Source: Treponema sp.
GTDB taxonomy: Bacteria; Spirochaetota; Spirochaetia; Treponematales; Treponemataceae
Direction: 5' to 3'
Length of the DNA stretch: 63,602 nucleotides
Assembly: GCA_024687165.1 (NCBI GenBank)
Contig: JAILEY010000032.1
Span: 1 to 63,602, forward strand
The notes below the pieces were generated by a model that did not search any database, was not told where the DNA came from, and saw only the letters and a list, made by a program, of their open reading frames with translations. The position numbers and the translations under genes were made by a program. How positions within the stretch are numbered: the stretch's first letter is position 1; every line of letters begins with the position of its first letter. This document shows, one piece after another, positions 37,167-45,089 of the stretch.

Positions 37167-37729
37167 AAATTTATTTCCACATGTGTTTTGAAGGTTTTAC
37201 AAACAGTTACACAATCCTTAATGATAACCCGAACTCAATGGAAGCAATAATTGTTGATCCGGGTAAAATTACAAACAGAATCATTTCTCAGATTGAAGAA
37301 GGCGGCTATAAGCTCAAGTCAGTTTTGATTACACACAATCACAGGCATCACATTCAGGGATTAAAGACACTTTCTAAAATTTACACTCCTACAATTTACG
37401 GAGCAGATTTTGAAAATTACGAAGGAATGAAATCTGTAATTCTTTCAGGAGACGGCATTACAACAATCGGAGGACTGAACGTTGAATACTATTCTGTTCC
37501 AGGTCACTCACCGGACAGTATGGTCTACAAAATTGAAGACGTAATGTTCACGGGAGATACACTTCTTGCCGGAATCACCGGAAAAACTTCAAGTCAGTAT
37601 GCCCAGAAAATGCTCTGCAGTAAAATTCAGGATAAGCTTTTTTCACTTCCGGGAGAGACAATAATTTTTCCAGGACATGGAACACCAACAACAATTGAAA
37701 GTGAAAAACAGTACAATCTGGATTTTTAA
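37163..37729 (+). CDS. MBL-fold protein with an altered metal motif
   Basis: A 188-residue glyoxalase II/YcbL-size MBL protein. The signature is H58-N-H60-R-H62-H63: the Asp expected at position 62 of HxHxDH is His. Other ligands are present: VPGHSPDS, FTGDTLL and IFPGHGTPTT. Loss of the Asp should weaken the second metal site, so substrate and activity are uncertain. It is translationally coupled to the pentapeptide-repeat gene. Confidence 0.75.
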   Translation: MKIYFHMCFEGFTNSYTILNDNPNSMEAIIVDPGKITNRIISQIEEGGYKLKSVLITHNHRHHIQGLKTLSKIYTPTIYGADFENYEGMKSVILSGDGITTIGGLNVEYYSVPGHSPDSMVYKIEDVMFTGDTLLAGITGKTSSQYAQKMLCSKIQDKLFSLPGETIIFPGHGTPTTIESEKQYNLDF

Positions 37730-37732
37730 ATT

Positions 37733-39439
37733 CTAAAATCTGTAGCTCAGTGTAACCCGGCCTGAAGCAAGTCCCCAGGTAAGAAATGCATACGTATTAA
37801 ATGCATCACAGGCATCAACAAAAGGCTGGGCATTAATGCTTTTTACATATTCAGCCTGTTTCTTCTGATCACGCTGTACCGAACCTCTGTTACAAATATG
37901 AAGGAAATACTGTCTTGTATTACCAAGAGACTGCTGCATATGGTATGCCATAAATTCATTCTGCATAAGATATTCATCGCTTCTGTCATATCCAAGTCCA
38001 GGCTGAAGTTCCCAGAAGGTTTTAAGGAAATCCATAGAATCAAAATCAAACATATTGTACTGAACTGAAACGAAATTCCTAAAATCACTGTCAGAAAAAT
38101 AAATTCCGTGCCAGCTCTCATGAGCCATAAAGGTACTTCTTAATCCAGCACTAGATTCACGGGAGAACGAAACAACGGCACCGTAATTTTCACGACTATA
38201 ATATCCATCAGCATCCTCAAAAATAATTTTATTTTGAAGAAGAATCTGCTTAAGACGATTCTCATTATAATTCAACTTGAAGTTCTGTCGTCTTGCAACC
38301 GTAAAGAAATCAGCAAGATCTGCGGCCTTATAATCGTGCGCATTATATCCGTGCTTATTCTCTACAAAATCATCATCAACAAGAGTTCCTTTATATCCTG
38401 TCTTTTCAACAAAATATGCGAGGCGTGTAAAAAATTCATTCTGAACTTTATAATTCTTAAAATCTATAAATAACACACCAGGGAAAAGTTCCCATTCAAA
38501 AAGTTCATAATCAGAATTGCGCCATTTTTCCTGAGGCCAGGCTGAAACAAGTCCAAGATCAGTCTTTAAAGGAATTGTAACAACATCTGAATTTTCCTGT
38601 TCATAACCGCGTGCATTCGGATAAATAAAAACTGACTCAACAACTTCTTTGTTATTATAAAATGAAATGTCATCAATATTTTTTCTGAATGCTCTTGAAT
38701 GAAGAATTGTCTTTCTTGCTTTTTTTGTACAGCGGATACCAAGGTTTTCATCTGCAACCCTAACATCAATTGTTTTCTGTCTGTCATATGTGCCTATATC
38801 ATCATTTGCAGAAAGCCCAAGTTCAATATAAGAATTTTCAAATTTACAGAAAGAAGTTTTTGAAAAACTAAAATCAGCCTCACCGCCTTCAGGACCAAAT
38901 GCAAAAAAGGCTTCTCCGTTTTCCCGGCTCCATCCGCATTTTGCAACATCAAAACATACATCACTCAAAGAATACGGAACATCAGCGCAGACAAAAAATC
39001 CACAAGGATCCTCTTCATTTTTATCAATTGTAAGAAGAAGTTTAACTTTTTTATAATCTGATTTTGAAAGAACTCCATGAGCAGTTTTTATGAATCCGCT
39101 TGTTCTCTCAAGTTCACCATCTTCAGAAAAATCAGACGAATACAAAAAACCGTATTCAAAACTGCAGGAAGAATTTTTCTTCATATTATCAAAATTAAAC
39201 TTTACGCTTAAAGAACCGCCTTTTTCATCCGCAGCAATATTAGATGCATGAGCCTGCTGATTCAACGTAAACTTATAAAACATATACTGTTTTTTTGATT
39301 TTGTAGATTTTGCATCGCGGGCATTTTTATTCAATGCAATAAAATTTTCACCGCGGCATCCAAGAACAGAATCACATGGTTTGAATTTACATGAAACTAA
39401 AAAAACTGAAAGACAAAAGAAAAAACAAAAACGCTTCAT
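37733..39439 (-). CDS. lipoprotein with HExxH metalloprotease-like motif
   Basis: A 568-residue exported lipoprotein (lipobox LVSC, C17). The N-terminal half looks beta-rich. Near residue 440, the stretch FMAHESWHGIYF contains HESWH, a gluzincin-type HExxH zinc motif, with several downstream acidic residues (about 460-505, including YLMQNEFMAYH) that could supply the third ligand. No named family was recognised. It is predicted leaderless from a TAGTAT -10 six bases upstream. Confidence 0.6.
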   Translation of the reverse strand: MKRFCFFFCLSVFLVSCKFKPCDSVLGCRGENFIALNKNARDAKSTKSKKQYMFYKFTLNQQAHASNIAADEKGGSLSVKFNFDNMKKNSSCSFEYGFLYSSDFSEDGELERTSGFIKTAHGVLSKSDYKKVKLLLTIDKNEEDPCGFFVCADVPYSLSDVCFDVAKCGWSRENGEAFFAFGPEGGEADFSFSKTSFCKFENSYIELGLSANDDIGTYDRQKTIDVRVADENLGIRCTKKARKTILHSRAFRKNIDDISFYNNKEVVESVFIYPNARGYEQENSDVVTIPLKTDLGLVSAWPQEKWRNSDYELFEWELFPGVLFIDFKNYKVQNEFFTRLAYFVEKTGYKGTLVDDDFVENKHGYNAHDYKAADLADFFTVARRQNFKLNYNENRLKQILLQNKIIFEDADGYYSRENYGAVVSFSRESSAGLRSTFMAHESWHGIYFSDSDFRNFVSVQYNMFDFDSMDFLKTFWELQPGLGYDRSDEYLMQNEFMAYHMQQSLGNTRQYFLHICNRGSVQRDQKKQAEYVKSINAQPFVDACDAFNTYAFLTWGLASGRVTLSYRF

Positions 39440-39451
39440 TCCATAATACTA
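39440..39451 (-). promoter_or_regulatory. -10 box, predicted leaderless start of the HExxH lipoprotein
   Basis: TAGTAT on the minus strand (39451-39446) with exactly six bases to the ATG at 39439. The -35 is poor. Confidence 0.45.
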
Positions 39452-39472
39452 CATCTTTTTTTGTTTTTACTC

Positions 39473-39484
39473 TATACTGACGAA
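39473..39484 (+). promoter_or_regulatory. -10 box, predicted leaderless start of the 136-residue gene
   Basis: TATACT (39473-39478), six bases, ATG at 39485. The -35 is poor. It is divergent from the promoter at 39440-39451. Confidence 0.45.
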
Positions 39485-39895
39485 ATGGAAGCGTTAATTC
39501 CCAACAAAGATTCTTTATTTGATTTACTGCAGATACAGAAAAAAATCCTTCAGCAGCTTCAAAATAAAAATCCGGATGCAATAATTTCACCGCTATATCC
39601 ACTTTATGCTTTTGCAGAAAAAATCGAGCGTGACATTTTAAATGTAATAATCGAAAAAATTGATTTTAATTCTGAAAACAAGCATCTTTCATTCAGTTTA
39701 AAAGTTGAATATAAAGACAAAACAGAAAATCTTAAAATTGATTTTGGGAAAATTGTTTCGGGAAATATAAATGAAACCTCATTGAATGATATTCAATTTT
39801 CTGTAATTAATTTAAAAATATTAAGACTTGCCACAGTCACTTTTGAAAATAACTCATGGCAAGTCTTTGATGAAAAATGGATTAAGCTTAAATAA
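39485..39895 (+). CDS. small hypothetical protein
   Basis: A 136-residue soluble protein rich in Lys, Asp and Ile, with no signal peptide, TM helix or recognised motif. The ATG at 39485 is chosen from its position six bases after a TATACT box; a TTG 24 nt upstream lies before the predicted transcript start. Its stop abuts the convergent ilvN stop with no gap. Confidence 0.55.
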   Translation: MEALIPNKDSLFDLLQIQKKILQQLQNKNPDAIISPLYPLYAFAEKIERDILNVIIEKIDFNSENKHLSFSLKVEYKDKTENLKIDFGKIVSGNINETSLNDIQFSVINLKILRLATVTFENNSWQVFDEKWIKLK

Positions 39896-40393
39896 TCAGT
39901 TTAAAGCAACCTTCTCTCCGCGATCCATTGCAACAAGTCCTGACTTTAAAAGCTCAAGAATGCCGTATGGTTCAAGAAGACGAATGAGTGAACTGATTTT
40001 ATCTTCGCTTCCTGTAGCTTCAATTATGAGCGCTGTTTCTGACACATCAACAATATGTGCGCGGTAAATATTACAGGTTTCAATAATCACGCCACGTTCT
40101 TCTCCACGAGCCTTAACTTTAATCAAAGCCATTTCGCGCTGACAGGTTGCACTATGCTCACACTTTGAAATTGAAATGACTTCTTCAAGTTTTGAAAGCT
40201 GCTTCTGAATCTGCTCAAGAATATATTCATCTCCACACACAACAATTGTCATGCGGGAAACTTTTGGATCTGAAGTCTCACAGACAACAAGAGAATCAAT
40301 ACTGTAACCGCGGCGGCTAAAAAGACCAGAGACACGGCTTAAGACACCAGCATGATTTTCTACCAGAACTGAAAGAACGTGTTTTTTTTCCAT
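39896..40393 (-). CDS. ilvN: acetolactate synthase small (regulatory) subunit
   Basis: A 165-residue IlvN/IlvH subunit that confers valine feedback on acetohydroxyacid synthase. The ACT domain spans residues 5-75 (LSVLVENHAGVLSRVSGLFSRRGYSIDSL), followed by the ALS_ss_C domain. The catalytic ilvB is not in the window. It is last in the thrA operon, 21 bp after a lipoprotein gene. Confidence 0.92.
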   Translation of the reverse strand: MEKKHVLSVLVENHAGVLSRVSGLFSRRGYSIDSLVVCETSDPKVSRMTIVVCGDEYILEQIQKQLSKLEEVISISKCEHSATCQREMALIKVKARGEERGVIIETCNIYRAHIVDVSETALIIEATGSEDKISSLIRLLEPYGILELLKSGLVAMDRGEKVALN

Positions 40394-40414
40394 AAAATAT
40401 TTTACTCCAGGAAA

Positions 40415-41512
40415 TTAAAAATTATATCCGTAATCTGAATAATCATAATCAGGGATAGAATAATCATAATCGAACTGATCATAATTCATGTCACTGTAAT
40501 CTGAATAAGAATCTGAATAAGAATCTGAATAAGAATTTGAAGCTTCTGAAATCTTATTTTTCATTTCTTCAAGTTCTTTTTCAAGGTTTTCAAAATCAGC
40601 AAATTTTCTGCATTCACGCTTGAAAGTAGTTACTCCTGCATCATTCTTCATCTCTATGATAAGAACAGGATTAACAAACTTAAATGTTTCTTTTGATGCT
40701 TCACGAGGATCTTTTTTCTCATAAAGATTCTTAACTTTAAGCAAATTAAAATCAGGATTTACTGAAACTGAAATTTTAAGAATTCCACCACGTTCTGTTT
40801 TTGGATCTACAAAAGAAACTGCCTCTACAAGACTTGCAAAAAGATCTACATTTCCATCTCTTGAATCCCTGTCAATATTCTTCATATTAGCAGAACCACT
40901 TGTATTGATCTTAAAAAGAAGATCTTTTACAGCAGAATCTTCAGCAACTTCATTAGGATCAAAAGCCATTGTAAACTTCAATTTATAGTCGCCTTTAACA
41001 GCTTGTTTTTCACTATTTGCTTTTCCATTAATCTTCAGGTAATAATCCTTAACTTCTACGCCATTCATCTTAAAAAGAACTTTTTCTTTTCTGCTGTAAT
41101 CAAAAGAAGCATTCCCATTTTCCATGACGTCTCTCTGGAACTTTTCAAATTTCTTAACAAAATCTTCACCCAGAACATTTTCTACAAGGAAATTCTCTGC
41201 CTCTTTTTTGCTGTCATACGAAGACTTTCTGTTGTTTCTTCTTGAAGAATATGAAGCAAGATAAACAGTTTTCTCAGGATGTTCAGCATAAGAAAGCATT
41301 TTAAAAACATTTGAGAACACAGGATCCTGACCAAGATTCATAATCGATTCAGAAAGTTCTTCCATAGAAGTGATGTCTTTTTTTGCACCACTTTTCTTTA
41401 ATTCAGAAAATGAAATTTCAACCTTACTATTTGATGAACCTTCATCCTTGCTGCAGCCTGCAAAAATCAAAAGAAGAGAAGACACTGCAACTGCCGTTAA
41501 AATCTTTTTCAT
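40415..41512 (-). CDS. lipoprotein, paralogue of its upstream neighbour
   Basis: A 365-residue lipoprotein (lipobox IFAGC). It shares SELKKSGAKKDITSM, ELSESIMNL, a Y-S-x-x-K-V-L stretch and FVDPKTERGGIL with the adjacent upstream gene, so the two are a tandem duplication. The C-terminus is a Ser/Tyr/Asp-rich low-complexity tail encoded partly by a 12-bp tandem repeat (about 40498-40541). The start is the ATG at 41512, nine bases after GGAG; a GTG two codons earlier is less likely. Function unknown. Confidence 0.7.
   Translation of the reverse strand: MKKILTAVAVSSLLLIFAGCSKDEGSSNSKVEISFSELKKSGAKKDITSMEELSESIMNLGQDPVFSNVFKMLSYAEHPEKTVYLASYSSRRNNRKSSYDSKKEAENFLVENVLGEDFVKKFEKFQRDVMENGNASFDYSRKEKVLFKMNGVEVKDYYLKINGKANSEKQAVKGDYKLKFTMAFDPNEVAEDSAVKDLLFKINTSGSANMKNIDRDSRDGNVDLFASLVEAVSFVDPKTERGGILKISVSVNPDFNLLKVKNLYEKKDPREASKETFKFVNPVLIIEMKNDAGVTTFKRECRKFADFENLEKELEEMKNKISEASNSYSDSYSDSYSDYSDMNYDQFDYDYSIPDYDYSDYGYNF
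40498..40541. repeat. 12-bp tandem repeat inside the lipoprotein gene
   Basis: About three and a half copies of a 12-bp unit (gaataagaatct in phase) encode an SYSD repeat in the C-terminal tail. Such a tract could expand or contract in register. Confidence 0.7.
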
Positions 41513-41542
41513 AATCACAACTCCGAAAACATAAAATTAAAA

Positions 41543-42496
41543 TTATATCGAACTGTCAGCCGATAATTTTGCTTCTTTTATTTCATCGAACTTCTCATCA
41601 AGTTCATCTAATTCATCACCGATTTTCTTAAAATCCTCAAGAGTTCTGCACTCACGTCTGAAAGTAGAAACTCCGTCATCATTCGTTACTTCAATAATAA
41701 GTTCCGGTTTAAAGAAATCATATAACTCCTTTATCTCTTCATAAAGAGTTTCTTCATCTTCATCTTCGTCTTCATCTAAATACTTCTTTGAAGAAATATT
41801 ATTTAAGTCCTCATGAGTAAGATCAATATTAATTAATGAAGAAACAGTAAGGATTCCGCCGCGTTCAGTTTTCGGATCAACAAAAGAAGCTGCCAGAACA
41901 AGACTAAGATAAACATCCATTTTTCCTTCAATATTTTTATCTTTCTCCAAAAGATTAATTGAACCGGTAAATTTAAGTTTGCAAAGTAAATCCTTTATAT
42001 TTGAATTTTTTTCAAATTTTTTAGGATCAATTGACTCCGTAAACTTCAATTTAAAGCCGCAGTCTACATATTTCTTCCCTATATCAGCATTCCCTTTAAG
42101 CTCTTCGTAGAAATCAGTAATTTTAATTTCCTTATCCTTATAAAGAACTTTCTTTCCTTTGCTATAATCAAGAGAAGCAGTTCCCTTTTCTTCAAGCTCT
42201 TCCTTTGCCTTTTCAAGTTTCTTCAATAAATCTTTTCCAATTACATTATCTAGAATAAAATCCCTATACTTTTCAGACAAAAACTCACCATCAATATCGA
42301 ACAGAGAGTCATCGGCAAGATTCATAATTGATTCTGCAAGCTCATCCATTGAAGTAATATCTTTTTTTGCACCGCTCTTTTTAAGCTCAGAAGATGAAAT
42401 CACTGCAGGTTCTTTCCAAGCCTCGTTTACCGTGGCACATCCGAATAACATCAGTACCATTGAGAAAAAAACAATCACTGATAAAACTCTTTTCAT
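41543..42496 (-). CDS. lipoprotein, paralogue of its downstream neighbour
   Basis: A 317-residue lipoprotein (lipobox MLFGC). It is the shorter member of the pair, with the same SELKKSGAKKDITSMDELAESI core and FVDPKTERGGIL segment, but with an acidic DEDEDEDEE run around residue 250 instead of the Tyr/Ser tail. The start is the ATG at 42496, eight bases after GGAA; a TTG four codons upstream is in frame but less likely. It lies 15 bp after thrA. Function unknown. Confidence 0.7.
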   Translation of the reverse strand: MKRVLSVIVFFSMVLMLFGCATVNEAWKEPAVISSSELKKSGAKKDITSMDELAESIMNLADDSLFDIDGEFLSEKYRDFILDNVIGKDLLKKLEKAKEELEEKGTASLDYSKGKKVLYKDKEIKITDFYEELKGNADIGKKYVDCGFKLKFTESIDPKKFEKNSNIKDLLCKLKFTGSINLLEKDKNIEGKMDVYLSLVLAASFVDPKTERGGILTVSSLINIDLTHEDLNNISSKKYLDEDEDEDEETLYEEIKELYDFFKPELIIEVTNDDGVSTFRRECRTLEDFKKIGDELDELDEKFDEIKEAKLSADSSI

Positions 42497-42511
42497 ATCA
42501 ATTTCCAAAAA

Positions 42512-45001
42512 TTAGTTATAACTGTTCCAGCTTACAGTGCGAAGAACATCACCAAATACACCGGCTGCTGTAACTCCTGCACCTGCACCATATCCCTTTA
42601 CTGTAAGTGGAATTGGTGTGTAGCGTGCTGTGTTGAATACGAATGCATTTTCACCGCCGCGTACTGTATACAATGGGTCATCCATTCCAACTTCAAGCAT
42701 GCCGACAGAAACTTTTCCATCCTTGATTGATGCTGCCATACGAAGAACTTTATTTTCCTTCTTGAGTGCAGCCATTTTATCTTCAAAGTATTTATCAAGT
42801 TCAGGAAGTCTCTTAAGGAATTCTTCAGTTGTTCCTTCGATGTTAAAATCCTTAGGGAAGATTGAGCGCATTTCAATATCTGCAAGTTCAATTGACATTC
42901 CGGCTTCACGGGCAATGATAAGTGCCTTACGTGCAACATCAGTTCCCTTAAGGTCATCACGAGGATCCGGTTCTGTGTAGCGGAGTTCTTTTGCTTCAAG
43001 AACAGCTTCAGAGAATTTTTTACCTTCATCAAGCTTACCGAAAATATATGAAAGTGAACCAGACATAATTCCATTAAAGCCTGTAAGCTTATCACCAGAC
43101 TTAAAGAGATTCTGCAATGTATCGATGATTGGAAGTCCTGCACCAACATTTGTTTCATAAAGGAAGCGGACATGCATTTCGTTTGCAGTTTCACGAAGCT
43201 TGTGATAGAAGTCCATGCTCATAGAGTTAGCTCTCTTATTTGGAGTTGCAATAGACATTCCGGCTTTGAATACATCAAGATAACGTTCAGGAAGATCATA
43301 GCTTGCAGTACAGTCTACAAAAATCGGATTGAGAGGTTTTGTTTCTTTTACGAATTCAAGGATTTCATCAAGATTTGTTTTCTTTCCGTTTTCCTTAACC
43401 TGATCACGCCAGTTATCAAGCTTAATTCCGTCTGCATCAAAAATCATTCCGTCGATATTAGCAATTGCCATTACGCGGATATCGATACCCTGATCAAGAA
43501 GAGCCTTCTGCTGTTCACCAATCTGGTCGAGCATTGTACCACCGATTGTTCCAGCACCAAAAGCATAAACCTGAATTGACTGAACTGTGTTAAAGAAGAA
43601 CTGATGAACAACACGAACTGCCATGTCACCGTCTTCTCCGCTGATTACTGCAGAAATTGAACGTTCACTTGAGCCCTGTGCAATTGCAAGAATATTGATA
43701 TCGCGGCTTGCAAGAGAATCAAAGAAAGTTCCTGCAACACCACGCTTCTGCTTCATTGCATCCCCGATGATTGAAACGATTGCAACATCATTCTGAACTT
43801 TAATCGGATTGATGAGCTTTGTAGAAATTTCAAGAGCAAATTCAGCTCTAAGAATATCTGAAACTTTTTCTGCATAAGCCTTGCGGATACAGAATGAAAT
43901 TGTATATTCAGAAGAAGACTGAGTGATAAGAAGAATTGAAATTCCTGCGTTAGATACAGCCTGGAAAATTCTTGAAGCAATTCCCTTGCGTCCCTTCATT
44001 CCGGAACCGCTTACAGAAATCATTGCGCAGTCTTTAAGACATGAAATACCGCGAACAGGTCCTGTAGAATCTGTTGGATAAGGTCCCTTACCGATACAAG
44101 TTCCGCGTGCAGAAGGATTATGACTGTTAAGAGACCATGCTTCAATTCCCTTTGATGCAAGTGGAGAAAGAGTTTTTGGATGAAGAACTTTTGAACCGAA
44201 GAATGAAAGTTCCATTGCTTCTTCATAAGTCATGTTGTCTACAAGAACAGCATCCTTTACGACACGAGGATCTGCAGTATAAACACCGTCAACATCTGTC
44301 CAGAATTCTACTTTTGAAGCTCCAAGACAGTAACCGATGATTGCAGCAGAGAAGTCTGAACCATTACGTCCCATAAGTCCCATTACAGCTTTTGCTCCAG
44401 AACGTGGAGACCATGAACAGATGAATCCAGGGAACAAAAGAATCTGAGCACCAGGAGCAGAACCATCACGATAATCTGCAAGTGCATCTGCACAATGAGC
44501 ATAATCAGGTTCACCTTCCTTCTGATCACCAGTTGTAAAAATATATTTGCGGCTGTCTAAGAGAATTACACTCTGTTTTTTTGCAAGAAGAGTTGCTTCA
44601 ACAATCGGAGAACTCATAAGTTCACCCATACCCATGATGCGGCAGTGAATTGAATCAGGACATTCACCGAAAATACAAACACCGTCAAGAAGCTTTGTAA
44701 GTTCTTCAAGAAGGGAATTAATTTTTGCCATTACATCATCTTTCTTGAATTCAGGAAGTACAGATTGAAGTTCACAACAGATGTCTGAGTGAATTGATTT
44801 GATTTCGTTTACATAAGTGGTAGAGGTACCGCCGGTTGTACATCCGTCAATTGCTGCCTGAAGTTTGTTTGAAACTCCTGCAACTGCACTAACTACAACA
44901 CTGATTCTATCCTGCTTTGCGCGACCGATCATGATGTCTACGCTGTCAAGGATGCGGCGTGCAGAACCCATACTTGTTCCGCCAAATTTCAAAGTAATCA
45001 T
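42512..45001 (-). CDS. thrA: bifunctional aspartokinase / homoserine dehydrogenase
   Basis: ThrA (829 residues, near the E. coli length) catalyses the first and third steps from aspartate to homoserine. The aspartokinase domain starts MITLKFGGTSMGSARRIL, two ACT repeats follow (about 315-460), and the dehydrogenase begins with YAFGAGTIGGTMLDQIGE (about 466) and contains GTDVARKALIIAREAG. It heads an operon with two lipoproteins and ilvN. An AGAGG site precedes the ATG. No leader peptide or attenuator was seen in the short leader. Confidence 0.96.
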   Translation of the reverse strand: MITLKFGGTSMGSARRILDSVDIMIGRAKQDRISVVVSAVAGVSNKLQAAIDGCTTGGTSTTYVNEIKSIHSDICCELQSVLPEFKKDDVMAKINSLLEELTKLLDGVCIFGECPDSIHCRIMGMGELMSSPIVEATLLAKKQSVILLDSRKYIFTTGDQKEGEPDYAHCADALADYRDGSAPGAQILLFPGFICSWSPRSGAKAVMGLMGRNGSDFSAAIIGYCLGASKVEFWTDVDGVYTADPRVVKDAVLVDNMTYEEAMELSFFGSKVLHPKTLSPLASKGIEAWSLNSHNPSARGTCIGKGPYPTDSTGPVRGISCLKDCAMISVSGSGMKGRKGIASRIFQAVSNAGISILLITQSSSEYTISFCIRKAYAEKVSDILRAEFALEISTKLINPIKVQNDVAIVSIIGDAMKQKRGVAGTFFDSLASRDINILAIAQGSSERSISAVISGEDGDMAVRVVHQFFFNTVQSIQVYAFGAGTIGGTMLDQIGEQQKALLDQGIDIRVMAIANIDGMIFDADGIKLDNWRDQVKENGKKTNLDEILEFVKETKPLNPIFVDCTASYDLPERYLDVFKAGMSIATPNKRANSMSMDFYHKLRETANEMHVRFLYETNVGAGLPIIDTLQNLFKSGDKLTGFNGIMSGSLSYIFGKLDEGKKFSEAVLEAKELRYTEPDPRDDLKGTDVARKALIIAREAGMSIELADIEMRSIFPKDFNIEGTTEEFLKRLPELDKYFEDKMAALKKENKVLRMAASIKDGKVSVGMLEVGMDDPLYTVRGGENAFVFNTARYTPIPLTVKGYGAGAGVTAAGVFGDVLRTVSWNSYN

Positions 45002-45035
45002 AAAAAACCTCTATATTATGTAAAATGATGTCAGG

Positions 45036-45064
45036 ATTTTACCATAAACAGTAGATTCTTTCAA
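45036..45064 (-). promoter_or_regulatory. sigma-70 promoter of the thrA operon
   Basis: Minus-strand TTGAAA (45064-45059), 17 bp, TAAAAT (45041-45036). Start near 45029; the leader is about 28 nt, too short for a classic attenuator. Confidence 0.75.
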
Positions 45065-45089
45065 TTATTCCGATATTACGCCGCTATAA

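Noticed and set aside
45002-45089. Possible riboswitch or T-box upstream of thrA
   Set aside because: The predicted leader is only about 28 nt, too short for any known class.
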